DNA of 64,000 bases, taken from Streptacidiphilus sp. ASG 303 (GTDB lineage Bacteria > Actinomycetota > Actinomycetes > Streptomycetales > Streptomycetaceae). The DNA lies in contig NZ_JAJLRA010000002.1 of the NCBI RefSeq assembly GCF_020991365.1, positions 310,001 through 374,000 of the forward strand, read 5' to 3'. Within the stretch, counting starts at the first letter, position 1; each line of letters opens with the position of its first letter. Of the stretch, positions 8,238-16,981 are shown piece after piece. The notes beneath the pieces were generated by a model that saw only the letters and a list, made by a program, of their open reading frames with translations, had not been told where the DNA came from and ran no database searches. Position numbers and translations under genes: made by a program.

Positions 8238-8813
8238 TCAGGCGTCGGTGCGGTCGCGCTCGACGGCGGCGGACCGGAGCGCGCGGAGCGCATCTGCGGC
8301 CTCCAGGACGGGCCCGGCGCCCCGGCGGGCGTGCGCGAGGGGCGCGGGGAGCACCACGGCGGTGCCGTCCGCGGTGGTGATCCGCAGGTTCCAGTACCCT
8401 CCGTGGCGGTGGACGGCCGATGCGGCGTCGACCGAGGCGATCTCCGCCCACCGCCACGACCGGCGCCGTCGCATCGGGCGCCCGTACGAGATCCCCTCCG
8501 CGTCGGCGGTCGTGTGCACGAGGGCGCCGCCGGCGAGGTAGGCGGCCAGGATCAGGAACGGGGCGGCGGCCAGGGCTTCGCCGAGGCGGTAGGCCGCGCT
8601 GTAGGACCAGGGGTCCTGCGTGAGCGCGTCGACCAGCGAAGGGGTCGCCATCAGGGCCACCAGTCCGCCCGCCAGGAGGGAGAGCGCCCGGCTGCGGGCG
8701 TCCGCGCGGTAGCGGAGCCTGACGGGTGCGGCCGTGGGGCGGGCAGCGGTCGGGCGGGCAGCGGTCGGGCGGGGAGCGGTCGGGCGGGGGGCGGTCGGGA
8801 CGCCGGGTCTCAC
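8238..8813 (-). CDS. PH-domain (bPH-type) membrane protein
   Basis: GTG start at 8813 with AGGAG seven bases upstream (191 residues). The N-terminus has a tandem peptide (A)RPTA repeated five times from a 15-bp DNA repeat at about 8736-8800. Two hydrophobic helices follow (about 42-62 and 78-100), then a bacterial PH-like domain (GISYGRPMRRRRSWRWAEIASVD, and WNLRITTADGTAVVLP). This two-helix plus PH arrangement is common in small actinobacterial membrane proteins of unknown role. The protein is probably anchored with the PH domain in the cytosol. Confidence 0.7.
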   Translation of the reverse strand: MRPGVPTAPRPTAPRPTAARPTAARPTAAPVRLRYRADARSRALSLLAGGLVALMATPSLVDALTQDPWSYSAAYRLGEALAAAPFLILAAYLAGGALVHTTADAEGISYGRPMRRRRSWRWAEIASVDAASAVHRHGGYWNLRITTADGTAVVLPAPLAHARRGAGPVLEAADALRALRSAAVERDRTDA

Positions 8814-8924
8814 GGTCTGCTCCTGTGCCGGGGGACGGGACGAAGATCATGGCACGGCCGGTCCGCGTCCTCGGTCCGCCGGAGCGCGGCCCCGGAGGCG
8901 CGGAGCGCCGCCCGGGCCGCCGGC

Positions 8925-9542
8925 TCAGGCGTCGGCGTCGATGTCCGCCAGGAAGTCCAGTGCGGCGGCCCACGCCTGGGCGGCGGCCTCGGCGTCGTGG
9001 TCGGGCAGGTCCGGGTCGGTGAAGAGGTGGCCGGCCCCGCGGTAGCGGTGGATCTCGACGTCGGCCCCGGCGCGGCGCATCCGCAGGTACCAGGCGTTGA
9101 GCCAGTCCTCGGTCTCGAACGGGTCGGGCTCGGCGACGTGGAGCTGGACGGGGACGGAGGTGGCGGCGTCGTCGAGGATGTCGGAGGTGCCGTGGAAGAG
9201 CAGCAGGCCGCGGGCGGTCTCGTCGGCGAGGGCGAGGTTCTGGGCGAGGGCGCCGCCGAGGGAGAAGCCGGCGTAGACGAGGCCCGGGGCGTCGGGGCCA
9301 GCCCCGTTGCCGGAGGAGGTGGTGCCGATCAGGGGGACGGCGGCGGCCACGGCGCGGCGCAGCAGCTCCTCGGTGCCGATCTCGTCCTTGATCGCCATGC
9401 CCTCCTCGACGGTGTCCACGACCCGGCCGTCGTAGAGGTCGGGGACGTGCACCTCGTGGCCGGCGGCGCGCAGCCGGTCGGCCGCCGCGCGGACCGCGGG
9501 CCGCAGGCCGTAGGCGGAGTGGAGGAGGAGGATGCGAGCCAC
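8925..9542 (-). CDS. Dienelactone hydrolase family protein
   Basis: A 205-residue alpha/beta hydrolase with GTG start at 9542 and GGAAGGG upstream. The catalytic triad is readable: the nucleophile elbow is GFSLGG with Ser94, the acid is Asp140 in AEPDPFE, and the base is His172 in GAGHLF. Classic dienelactone hydrolases carry a Cys nucleophile, so the Ser here points to an ester or lactone hydrolase of the same fold. The sequence MARILLLHSAYGLRPAVRAAADRL and PDLYDGRVVDTVEEGM is typical of the actinobacterial branch. It is divergent from the MscS gene. The physiological substrate is unknown. Confidence 0.85.
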   Translation of the reverse strand: MARILLLHSAYGLRPAVRAAADRLRAAGHEVHVPDLYDGRVVDTVEEGMAIKDEIGTEELLRRAVAAAVPLIGTTSSGNGAGPDAPGLVYAGFSLGGALAQNLALADETARGLLLFHGTSDILDDAATSVPVQLHVAEPDPFETEDWLNAWYLRMRRAGADVEIHRYRGAGHLFTDPDLPDHDAEAAAQAWAAALDFLADIDADA

Positions 9543-9687
9543 GGGAGGTGCCCTTCCTGGCGTGTCGTCCGGTTCTGTCCCCCATCATGGCCGGTGAGGG
9601 AGGGTCCGCGGTAATCGGCTGCCCGACGGTCCGTCAAGATGTCCGAAGATCATTCGAGTAGGCCCATACGATCGGAAGTCGACAACC

Positions 9688-10947
9688 ATGTGGAGCGTGA
9701 TGCGCCCCCTGGCCCTGCTGTGCTGCGCGGTCGCCGTGCCCGCCCTGGTGGGGTGGGGGGTGGACCGGCTGCTGAGACGGGCGATGGGCTCCCGGCCCGG
9801 CTCGCGGACCCTGCCGCTGCTGCGCCGCTGCCGGATGCCCCTGCAGGCCCTGGTGGCGGCGGCGTGGCTGTACGCGGCGCTGCCGGCCGCGGGACTGCCG
9901 TCCGAGGTGTACCCGGCGGCGCGGCACACCCTGCTGGTGCTGGTGATGGCCGCCTCGGGGTGGCTGGGGGTGCGGGTGACCGGCGCCCTGGTGACCACGG
10001 CGGTCGGCCGGTACGAGAACGCGGTGGACGACCACTCCCGGGTGCGGCGGATGCGCACGCAGGTCGGGCTGATCCGCCGGGTGGTCCAGGCCGCGATCGT
10101 GCTGGTCGCGATCGCGTCCGCGCTGATGACCTTCCCGGCGGCCCGCGCGGTGGGCACCAGCCTGCTGGCGTCGGCCGGCGTGATCGGCGTGGTCGCGGGC
10201 ATCGCCGCGCAGTCCACCCTGGGCAACCTCTTCGCGGGCCTGCAGATCGCCTTCGGCGACATGGTGCGGATCGGCGACGTCGTGGTGGTGAACGGCCAGC
10301 AGGGCCAGATCGAGGAGATCACCCTCACCTACCTGGTCCTGACCACCTGGGACCAGCGCCGGATCGTCATGCCGGTCTCGTACTTCACCGGGCGGCCGTT
10401 CGAGAACTGGTCGCGCAAGGACCCGCGGATGACCGGCACGGTGATCCTCCACCTGGACCACGCGGCGCCGATCGGCGAGCTGCGGGCCGAGCTGAAGCGC
10501 TACCTGGACGGCAACGCGCTCTGGGACCGGCAGGGCTGGAGCCTGCTGGTCACCGACACCACGCCGTCCACGGTGGTGGTGCGGGCCCTGATGACGGCGC
10601 GGGACGCGGACGACGTGTGGACGCTGCGCTGCGCGGTCCGCGAGCACCTGCTGGAGTACGTGCGGGAGCGCCACCCGCAGGCGCTGCCCCGGGTCGCCAC
10701 GACCGTGGTCGCGGCGGGCGGGCCCGAGGGCCACGGCGCGGAGGACCAGGCCGCGCAGGAGCGCGGCACGGAGGAGCACGGGGTCGGGGCGCCCTGGGCG
10801 GAGGGGCCCTGGACCCGGCCGGAGGGGACCCCCCACGAGAGGGTCCGGGACGCGGAGGGGCCGCGGGCCGCACGGGGTGCCCGGGTGCCGGTGCCGGCGC
10901 AGCGGCGGTCCCCCGGGGGCGTCAGCCTGGCCAAGGAGCCCCGCTGA
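9688..10947 (+). CDS. MscS-family mechanosensitive channel (copy 1)
   Basis: A 419-residue channel of the small-conductance family, expected to release solutes on hypo-osmotic shock. Hydrophobic helices lie at about 6-25, 50-70, 80-105 and 130-155. The pore helix and beta domain follow: TSLLASAGVIGVVAGIAAQSTLGNLFAG, then GDMVRIGDVVVVNGQQGQIEEI and NWSRKDPRMTGTV. A hydrophilic tail from about 350 ends in SPGGVSLAKEPR. The nearby gene at 15048 is a paralogue, with long identical stretches in the pore and beta domain and the same SPxGVSLAK ending. The start is the ATG at 9688, where no strong Shine-Dalgarno is seen. Confidence 0.9.
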   Translation: MWSVMRPLALLCCAVAVPALVGWGVDRLLRRAMGSRPGSRTLPLLRRCRMPLQALVAAAWLYAALPAAGLPSEVYPAARHTLLVLVMAASGWLGVRVTGALVTTAVGRYENAVDDHSRVRRMRTQVGLIRRVVQAAIVLVAIASALMTFPAARAVGTSLLASAGVIGVVAGIAAQSTLGNLFAGLQIAFGDMVRIGDVVVVNGQQGQIEEITLTYLVLTTWDQRRIVMPVSYFTGRPFENWSRKDPRMTGTVILHLDHAAPIGELRAELKRYLDGNALWDRQGWSLLVTDTTPSTVVVRALMTARDADDVWTLRCAVREHLLEYVRERHPQALPRVATTVVAAGGPEGHGAEDQAAQERGTEEHGVGAPWAEGPWTRPEGTPHERVRDAEGPRAARGARVPVPAQRRSPGGVSLAKEPR

Positions 10948-10989
10948 CCCGGCGGCCCGCCGCCGTTCCCGCGGCGGCGGGCCGCCGGG
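10948..10989. terminator. Bidirectional hairpin terminator between convergent genes
   Basis: An 18-bp perfect stem (10948-10965 with 10972-10989) closes a 6-base loop TTCCCG. It starts one base after the stop of MscS copy 1 and ends four bases before the stop of the ABC permease on the other strand. There is no U-run, as is usual for Streptomyces terminators. Confidence 0.8.
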
Positions 10990-10992
10990 CGG

Positions 10993-11952
10993 TCAGGACA
11001 CCACGTCCTTGCCGCGGAAGCCGCGGAAGGCCAGCGCCAGCAGCACCACCGCGTAGGAGGCGGAGACCACCGTGCCCTTGACCATGCCGCCCCACTCCAG
11101 CTGGGGCTGGAGGGCGTCCGCCCAGGCGTACTGCCAGTGGGCGGGCAGCAGGTCGCGCCAGTCGCCGAGGGCGGTGACGGCGTCCAGCACGCTGCCGACG
11201 ATGGTGAGGAAGACCGCCCCGCCGACGGCGCCGAGCGGCGCGTCGGTGGCGGTGGAGAGCCAGAAGGCGAGCCCGGCGGTGGCCAGCTGCGAGAGCAGGA
11301 CGTACCCGACGGCGATCGCGAGGCGTGGCAGCGCCGACCCGGCCTCCAGGCTGGTGCCGGTGGGCAGCCTCAGGTCGCCCCAGCCGTAGGCGGCGGTGCC
11401 GACGGCGAGGGCCACCGCGGGCAGCAGCACCACCGCCGCCGCGCTGAAGGCGAGGGCGACGGAGAGCTTGGCGGCCAGCAGCCGGGTGCGCGGCACGGGG
11501 GCCGCGAGCAGGTAGCGCAGCGAGGACCAGCCGGCCTCCGCCGCCACCGTGTCGCCGCAGAACAGCGCCACCGGGATGACCAGCAGGAAGCCGGTGGAGA
11601 CGAAGAGGGCGGTGGCGGCGAAGTTCGCACCGGAGGCGGTGGCGGTGTCGATGAGGGTGGTGCGGCCGCGGTTCGGGTCGGGGCCGCCGCCGATGGCGAA
11701 GGCCGCGAGCAGCACCAGCGGCAGGCCGGCCAGGACGGCGGCCATGACGAGGGTGCGGCGGCGGCGCAGCTGGCGCACGGCCTCCACCCGGAAGGACAGG
11801 GTGCGGCGCGGCCGGTAGCCGGGGGCGTGCCCGGCGTCGGGTGGCCCGGGGGCGGCCAGCGGCGGGACGTGCGGGGTCCCGGGCTGCTGCCGGGCCGGCG
11901 ACGGCGGACCGGCCTGCGGCGGCGGGGCCGCGGACGGCTGCGGGGCGCTCAC
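10993..11952 (-). CDS. ABC transporter permease partnered with the hydrolase-ABC fusion
   Basis: A 319-residue membrane protein with GTG at 11952; its first codon overlaps the stop of the fusion gene (GTGA), so the two are translationally coupled. About 60 Pro/Ala-rich residues come first, then FRVEAVRQLRRRRTL and six helices (about 76-98, 122-145, 170-195, 215-235, 245-265, 290-310). GWSSLRYLLAAPVPRTRLLAAKL is the coupling-helix region typical of ABC-2 permeases. Two subunits would form the channel with two copies of the ATPase domain. Substrate and direction are not revealed, although ABC-2 systems usually export. Confidence 0.85.
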   Translation of the reverse strand: MSAPQPSAAPPPQAGPPSPARQQPGTPHVPPLAAPGPPDAGHAPGYRPRRTLSFRVEAVRQLRRRRTLVMAAVLAGLPLVLLAAFAIGGGPDPNRGRTTLIDTATASGANFAATALFVSTGFLLVIPVALFCGDTVAAEAGWSSLRYLLAAPVPRTRLLAAKLSVALAFSAAAVVLLPAVALAVGTAAYGWGDLRLPTGTSLEAGSALPRLAIAVGYVLLSQLATAGLAFWLSTATDAPLGAVGGAVFLTIVGSVLDAVTALGDWRDLLPAHWQYAWADALQPQLEWGGMVKGTVVSASYAVVLLALAFRGFRGKDVVS

Positions 11953-14813
11953 GCGGGTCCTCCGATCAGGGAGAGGAAGGCGTCCTCCAGGCGGCGGTGC
12001 GGTCCGACCCGCTCGACGGGCACGCCGAGCCGGACCAGTTCGGCGACCAGCGCGGGCACGGTCAGGCCGTCGAGGCGCACCAGCAGCCCGGCGTCGACCG
12101 CCTCGGCGGAGGCGACGCCGTCGAGGGCGGCGGCCTTCTCCGCGGCGGCGGTGCGGCCGCCCGCGTCCAGGGCCTCCGGGCCCTGCGCCGGGGTGGCGAC
12201 GAGCAGCAGGTCGCCCGCGCCGACGATGTCCGCGACGGGCCCGGCGGTGACCAGGCGGCCGCGGTCCATGACGACGAGGTGGGTGCAGCTCTGCTCGACC
12301 TCGGAGAGGAGGTGGCTGGAGACGATGACGGTGCGCCCGGTGGCGGCGTACCGCACCATGACCTCGCGCATCTCGCGGATCTGCGGCGGGTCGAGGCCGT
12401 TGGTGGGCTCGTCGAGGATGAGCAGCTCGGGCAGGCCCAGCATGGCCTGGGCGAGGGCGAGGCGCTGCCGCATGCCCTGGGAGTAGGTGCGCACCGCCCG
12501 GTCCAGCGCCTCGCCGAGGCCGGCGATCTCCAGCGCCTCCTCCAGGTGGGAGTCCCCGTCGGGGCGGCCGGTGGCCTGCCAGTACAGGCGCAGGTTGGCG
12601 CGGCCGGTGAGGTGCGGAAGGAAGCCGGCGCCCTCGACGAAGGCGCCGACGCGGGAGAGGACGGGGGCGCCGCTGCGCACGGCGTGGCCGAAGACGCGGA
12701 TCTCGCCGCTGTCGGGGCGGATGAGGCCCATGAGCATGCGCAGGGTGGTGGTCTTGCCCGCGCCGTTGGGGCCCAGGAGTCCGACGACCTGGCCCTGTTC
12801 GACGCGGAAGGAGAGGTCGCGGACGGCGTACCGGTCGGCGGCGCCCGCGTAGCGCTTGGACAGGCCGGTGATCTGCAGCGGGACGGCGGCGAGGTCCGGG
12901 TCCGGCCGCGGGGTGCGGCGCAGCCGCCCGGGGCCGGTGAGCAGCAGCAGGGCGGCGAGGGCGACCGCTCCGGCGGGCATGGCCCACACCCAGGCGGGCA
13001 GCGGGGCGGCGGCGGTGCGCAGGCCCTGGTCGGTGGGGACGGCGAGTCCGGGGCCGGCCGTCGCGACACGGTAGGCGGCGGGTTCGGCGGGCGAGGCGTA
13101 GGCGAGGTCGGTGCTGGCGAACACGACCGCCATGCGGTGCCCGGCGGTGAACTCGTGGTCGATCGCCGGCAGCCTCACCTGCACGGTGCGGCCCTGCGGG
13201 GCGTCGGCGCCGGTGACGCGGAAGGGGGCGACCAGCTGCTGGGGCAGGGTGCGGCCGCCGTCGGGGGCGACGTCGTAGAGCTTGGCGAAGAGCACGGCGT
13301 CGGGCCGGTCGGCGCGGACCCGCACGGAGAGGCGCGGCGCGCCGGTGACCCGGACGGAGGAGGCGAGCGGCGCGGAGCTGAAGACGGCGGACTGGCCCGG
13401 GAGGTCGAGGGAGAGGCCGGGCCCGACGGCGGACAGCCGGGAGAGGGCGGCCAGGCCGGGCACCGTGGAGACGGCGGGCGGCGAGCCGCCCGGGGGGTTG
13501 GCGGCGGTCTGCTCGCCGCCGGCCAGCGGCACGGTGCGGACGGTGGTGCCGTCGAGGCCGGGGTAGCGGTCGGCGGTCGCGCCGCGCAGCACGGACTGGA
13601 CGCCGGTGGAGTCGAGGCCGCCGGTGCGGGTGACGCGGAAGGCGGGGCCGGCGGGGGCGTGGCCGCCCTTGAGGTGGTGGTCGAACCAGGCGGTGACGCG
13701 CCGCTGGACGCGGGCGGTCTCCTGGTCCCCGCCGTCGTGGCCGCCCGCGTACCAGTCGACGGCGACGGGCGCGCCGTTCGCGGCGACGGCGCGGGCGATG
13801 GCGTCGCCCTGGTCGAGGGGGAAGAGCGAGTCGTGCAGGCCCTGGACGACGAGGGTGGGGACGCGGATGCGGCCGGCGACCGAGGAGGGGCTGGAGCGCT
13901 CCAGGAGCCTCACCGCGGCGGCGTCGGGCCGTCCGGCGACCGCGACCCGGCGGTACATGGCGCACAGCTCGGCGGTGAAGCGGCCGCAGCCGGGGTCCGC
14001 GGCGGCCGGGCCGGGCCGGGCGCCGGGGGCGGCGTCGGGCGCGGCGGGACCGGCGGGGCCGCCCCGGCCGACCTGGCCGCCCTGCGCACCCTGGCCGCCC
14101 TGTGCGGACGGCCCGGCGGGGTCGGTGGACCCGGTGGAGAAGAAGATCCCGGTCCAGAGCTTCTTGAGGACGCCGTCGGCCGGACCGCTGCCGGCCGCGT
14201 TCTGCGGGAAGAGCGCGCCGGCCAGGTCCCACCAGGTGATCTGGGGCGCGATCGCGTCGATGCGGCGGTCGTACCCGGCGGCGAGCAGCGCGACCGCGCC
14301 GCCGTAGGAGGCGCCGGTGACGCCGACCCGGGGGTCGCCCGGGGCGTCGAGCCGGACCTCCGGCCGGGTGGCCAGCCAGTCGACGAGGCCGCGGACGTCC
14401 TGCACCTCGGCGTCGGGCGCGTCCAGGCCGATCCGGCCCCCGGAGCGGCCGAAGCCGCGGGCGGACCAGGTCAGCACCGCGTACCCGGCGCGGGCGAGCT
14501 GCTCCGCCTGCGCCCGCACGCCGTCCTTGGAGCCGCCGAAGCCGTGCGCGAGCAGCACCGCGGGGCGGCGCCCCGCGGGGCCCGCGGTGAGGAAGGAGGT
14601 GTCGATGCGGACCTTCCGGGCGCTCCCGGGGGCCTCCGGAAGCTCCAGGAAGCGCTGCTCGACGCGGACCGGCGGCCCGCCGCCGGAGGCGGCGGCGGTC
14701 CACACGCCGACGGTCCCGGCCGCGAGGGCCAGGGCGAGCACGGCGGCCGCGAGCCGCCGGGAGCGGCGCGGCCGCCCCGTCCACCACCGCCGCAGGCGGC
14801 CGCCGAGGTCCAT
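11949..14813 (-). CDS. Fusion protein: CocE/X-Pro-dipeptidyl-peptidase-like hydrolase + ABC ATPase
   Basis: A 954-residue protein with ATG at 14813. Residues 20-42 are a membrane helix that places the next domain outside. Residues about 55-580 form an S15/CocE alpha/beta hydrolase: VLLAHGFGGSKDGV, GVTGASYGG with the nucleophile Ser near 170, VQGLHDSLFPLDQ with the acid, and GGHDGGD with the base, followed by a C-terminal jelly-roll (PRLSVRVRADRPDAVLFAKLYDV). A second helix near 620-640 (LPAWVWAMPAGAVALAALLLL) leads to a full cytosolic ABC domain: GPNGAGKTTTLRML near 680, YSQGMRQR near 777 and LLILDEPTNGLDP near 796. Hydrolase and ATPase therefore sit on opposite sides of the membrane. It forms an operon with the permease gene. 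Confidence 0.9.
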   Translation of the reverse strand: MDLGGRLRRWWTGRPRRSRRLAAAVLALALAAGTVGVWTAAASGGGPPVRVEQRFLELPEAPGSARKVRIDTSFLTAGPAGRRPAVLLAHGFGGSKDGVRAQAEQLARAGYAVLTWSARGFGRSGGRIGLDAPDAEVQDVRGLVDWLATRPEVRLDAPGDPRVGVTGASYGGAVALLAAGYDRRIDAIAPQITWWDLAGALFPQNAAGSGPADGVLKKLWTGIFFSTGSTDPAGPSAQGGQGAQGGQVGRGGPAGPAAPDAAPGARPGPAAADPGCGRFTAELCAMYRRVAVAGRPDAAAVRLLERSSPSSVAGRIRVPTLVVQGLHDSLFPLDQGDAIARAVAANGAPVAVDWYAGGHDGGDQETARVQRRVTAWFDHHLKGGHAPAGPAFRVTRTGGLDSTGVQSVLRGATADRYPGLDGTTVRTVPLAGGEQTAANPPGGSPPAVSTVPGLAALSRLSAVGPGLSLDLPGQSAVFSSAPLASSVRVTGAPRLSVRVRADRPDAVLFAKLYDVAPDGGRTLPQQLVAPFRVTGADAPQGRTVQVRLPAIDHEFTAGHRMAVVFASTDLAYASPAEPAAYRVATAGPGLAVPTDQGLRTAAAPLPAWVWAMPAGAVALAALLLLTGPGRLRRTPRPDPDLAAVPLQITGLSKRYAGAADRYAVRDLSFRVEQGQVVGLLGPNGAGKTTTLRMLMGLIRPDSGEIRVFGHAVRSGAPVLSRVGAFVEGAGFLPHLTGRANLRLYWQATGRPDGDSHLEEALEIAGLGEALDRAVRTYSQGMRQRLALAQAMLGLPELLILDEPTNGLDPPQIREMREVMVRYAATGRTVIVSSHLLSEVEQSCTHLVVMDRGRLVTAGPVADIVGAGDLLLVATPAQGPEALDAGGRTAAAEKAAALDGVASAEAVDAGLLVRLDGLTVPALVAELVRLGVPVERVGPHRRLEDAFLSLIGGPA

Positions 14814-14821
14814 GACCGGTG

Positions 14822-14827
14822 ATCCTA
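14822..14827 (-). promoter_or_regulatory. Candidate -10 element of a leaderless fusion-gene transcript
   Basis: TAGGAT on the minus strand ends eight bases before the ATG at 14813. No Shine-Dalgarno sequence lies between them, so a leaderless message is likely. I find no clear -35. MscS copy 2 runs divergently from this 234-base intergenic stretch. Confidence 0.5.
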
Positions 14828-15047
14828 ACCGGCCCCGGTGACGGCGCCCGGCGCGGCCCTCGGCACCGGGCCCGGCGGGGATCCGGGCCCTGCGGGGACC
14901 CGGGCCCGGTGTGGGCCGCGCCACGCCACCGACCGCGTGTTCGGCCCGCCCGCCCGGCAAGGGGTAACCGGATCGCGGTGCGCCGAGGAGCCGGAGGGCC
15001 GGGAGGCAGGCGGGCCGAGGAGAGCCGAGGAGAGGAGAGGGCCGACC

Positions 15048-16388
15048 GTGGATCCGTGGAGCGTGCTGAGGCCGGGACTGGTGCTGGTGGGCACGGTGCT
15101 GGTGACGCTGGCGCTGGGGAAGGCCGCCGAGCTGCTGGTGGGGAGGATGGCGGCAGGCCGCCCGGACAACCCGCTCTGGGCGCTGCTGCGGCGGTGCCGG
15201 GCGCCGTTCCTGCTCACCGTCGGCTCGATGGTGCTGCTCGCCGGCGAACGGGCCGCGGAGCTCCCGGACGGGGTGCGCGGGCCGCTGCGGCACCTGCTGG
15301 CGCTGTTCCTGATCGGGGTGGCGGCGTGGCTGGTCTCCCGGGTCGCGGCGCTGCTGATCAACACCTCCTTCAACCGCTACGCGGCCGTCCGGCGGGACCC
15401 GGCGCGGGTGCGGCGGGTGCGCACCCAGGCGGGCATGCTCCGCCGGGTCACCACGGTCATGGTGGTGCTGATCGCCCTGGCCTGCATGCTGATGACCTTC
15501 CCGGGCGTGCGGGCGGTGGGCACGAGCCTGCTGGCCTCGGCGGGCCTGATCGGCGTGGTCGCCGGCGTCGCGGCGCAGTCCACGCTGGCGAACCTCTTCG
15601 CCGGGCTCCAGGTGGCCTTCGGCGACATGGTGCGGATCGGCGACGTCGTGGTGGTCGAGGGCGAGTGGGGGACGGTGGAGGAGATCACCCTCACCTACCT
15701 GGTCCTGGCCACCTGGGACCAGCGGCGGATCGTCATGCCGGTGTCGTACTTCGCGGGGAGGCCGTTCGAGAACTGGTCGCGCAACGACCCCCGGATGACC
15801 GGCACGGTGATCCTCCACCTGGACCACGCCACACCGGTGGCGGAGCTGCGCGAGGAGTTCGACCGGCTGATGAAGGAGTCGCCGCTCTGGGACGGCGTGG
15901 GCTCGGCGCTCCAGGTGACCGACACCACGCCGAGCGGCATCGTGGTGCGGGCGCTGATGACCGCGCGGGACGCCGACGACGCCTTCACGCTCCGCTGCGA
16001 GGTGCGGGAGCGGCTGGTCGACTGGCTGCGCCGCACCCACCCGGAGGCGCTGCCGAGGATCGCCACCTCCCCCGCCCCGGGCCCGGTCGGCCTGCCCCGG
16101 CAGCGGCCCGGCGGCCCGGCCGGGGACGGGCACGCCTGGCCCCGGGACGGGGAGCGGCCCGGGGACGGCGGCCGGGAGCCGGAGTACCGGCGGCGGGAGC
16201 CGGAGTACCGGCGGCGGGAGCCGGAGTACCGGCGGCGGGAGCGGGTGCTCGCCGAGGCCGGCCACGACGGGGAGCCGCCCCGCCACACCGGCTCGCCGGC
16301 CGGCTCCCCCGACGGCGTCTCCCTGGCGAAGGGCGGCGACGGGGGGACCGGGGACGCCGGGGGCGGGGGCGGCGACCCGCGCGGCTGA
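15048..16388 (+). CDS. MscS-family mechanosensitive channel (copy 2)
   Basis: GTG at 15048 with GGAGAGG nearby (446 residues). It is a paralogue of the 9688 gene: MTFPGVRAVGTSLLASAGLIG, VVAGVAAQSTLANLFAG, FGDMVRIGDVVVVEGEW and RPFENWSRNDPRMTGTV match copy 1 almost residue for residue, while the N-terminal helices differ. Helices lie at about 8-28, 48-65, 80-105 and 128-150, followed by the pore helix. The tail beyond residue 345 is low-complexity, with three copies of REPEYRR from a 21-bp repeat, and carries SPDGVSLAKGG near its end. A perfect hairpin follows the stop. Confidence 0.9.
   Translation: MDPWSVLRPGLVLVGTVLVTLALGKAAELLVGRMAAGRPDNPLWALLRRCRAPFLLTVGSMVLLAGERAAELPDGVRGPLRHLLALFLIGVAAWLVSRVAALLINTSFNRYAAVRRDPARVRRVRTQAGMLRRVTTVMVVLIALACMLMTFPGVRAVGTSLLASAGLIGVVAGVAAQSTLANLFAGLQVAFGDMVRIGDVVVVEGEWGTVEEITLTYLVLATWDQRRIVMPVSYFAGRPFENWSRNDPRMTGTVILHLDHATPVAELREEFDRLMKESPLWDGVGSALQVTDTTPSGIVVRALMTARDADDAFTLRCEVRERLVDWLRRTHPEALPRIATSPAPGPVGLPRQRPGGPAGDGHAWPRDGERPGDGGREPEYRRREPEYRRREPEYRRRERVLAEAGHDGEPPRHTGSPAGSPDGVSLAKGGDGGTGDAGGGGGDPRG
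16173..16241 (+). repeat. 21-bp in-frame tandem repeat in MscS copy 2
   Basis: Three exact copies of a 21-bp unit start at 16173, 16194 and 16215, and a partial fourth runs to 16241. Each encodes REPEYRR in the cytosolic tail, so copy-number change would alter tail length without shifting the frame. Confidence 0.85.
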
Positions 16389-16393
16389 GATCG

Positions 16394-16429
16394 GCACGGC
16401 GCCCGGCCCCGCGGGGCCGGGCGCCGTGC
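16394..16429. terminator. Hairpin terminator between MscS copy 2 and the acetyltransferase gene
   Basis: A 17-bp perfect inverted repeat (16394-16410 with 16413-16429) lies between convergent stop codons at 16388 and 16442. It can serve both strands. The loop is very tight, so the innermost pairs probably stay open. Confidence 0.75.
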
Positions 16430-16441
16430 GCGCGGGACGGG

Positions 16442-16981
16442 TCAGGCCGCCCCGGGGCCGTCCAGCGGGCGGCTCATGGTGCGGTGCGGGATGCCCGCGT
16501 CCAGGTACTCGGGGCCGCGGGCGGTGTAGCCGAGCCGCTCGTAGAAGCCGATCGCGGAGACCTGGGCGTGCAGCTCCACCTCCCGCGCGCCGAGCTCCCG
16601 GGCGGCCCGCTCGACCTCGCGGACCAGGGCGGCGCCGAGCCCGGTGCCCCGGGCGGCGGGCAGGACCGCGAGGCGGCCGAGCAGGACGGCCCCGTCCCGG
16701 CCGGCCTGCTCGCGGGCGGGCGCGCCGTGCACGACGCGGCCGGTGCCCAGGGGCTCGCCGCCGGGCCCGGTGGCGAGCAGGTGGAGGCAGAGCGGGTCGA
16801 GGTCGTCCCACTCCTCCTCCTCGGCGATGCCCTGCTCGACGACGAAGACCTCGCGGCGCACGCGGTGCACGAGCTCCATGTCGGCGGGGCCGTCGGCGGT
16901 GCGGACGCGGACGCCGTCGGGGCGGACGCCCTCGGAGGGGCGGGCGACGGGGGCGTCGGCGGTGCGGAGGGGTGCGTCCAC
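16442..16981 (-). CDS. GNAT-family N-acetyltransferase
   Basis: A 179-residue protein whose GTG at 16981 directly follows the TGA of rluD, so the two are co-transcribed and probably translationally coupled. The acetyl-CoA site is seen in LGRLAVLPAARGTGLGAALVREVE, where R/Q-x-x-G-x-G/A appears as ARGTGLG. IGFYERLGYTARGPEYLDAGIPHRTMSRPL is the C-terminal strand and helix of the family. HRVRREVFVVEQGIAEEEEWDDLD near the start gives it an ElaA/YhbS-like look. The acyl acceptor is unknown. Confidence 0.85.
   Translation of the reverse strand: MDAPLRTADAPVARPSEGVRPDGVRVRTADGPADMELVHRVRREVFVVEQGIAEEEEWDDLDPLCLHLLATGPGGEPLGTGRVVHGAPAREQAGRDGAVLLGRLAVLPAARGTGLGAALVREVERAARELGAREVELHAQVSAIGFYERLGYTARGPEYLDAGIPHRTMSRPLDGPGAA

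Noticed and set aside
7132-9588. 818-codon minus-strand frame across the APH fragment, L7/L12-like, PH and hydrolase genes
   Set aside because: It is out of frame with every recognised domain and is Arg/Pro-rich throughout.
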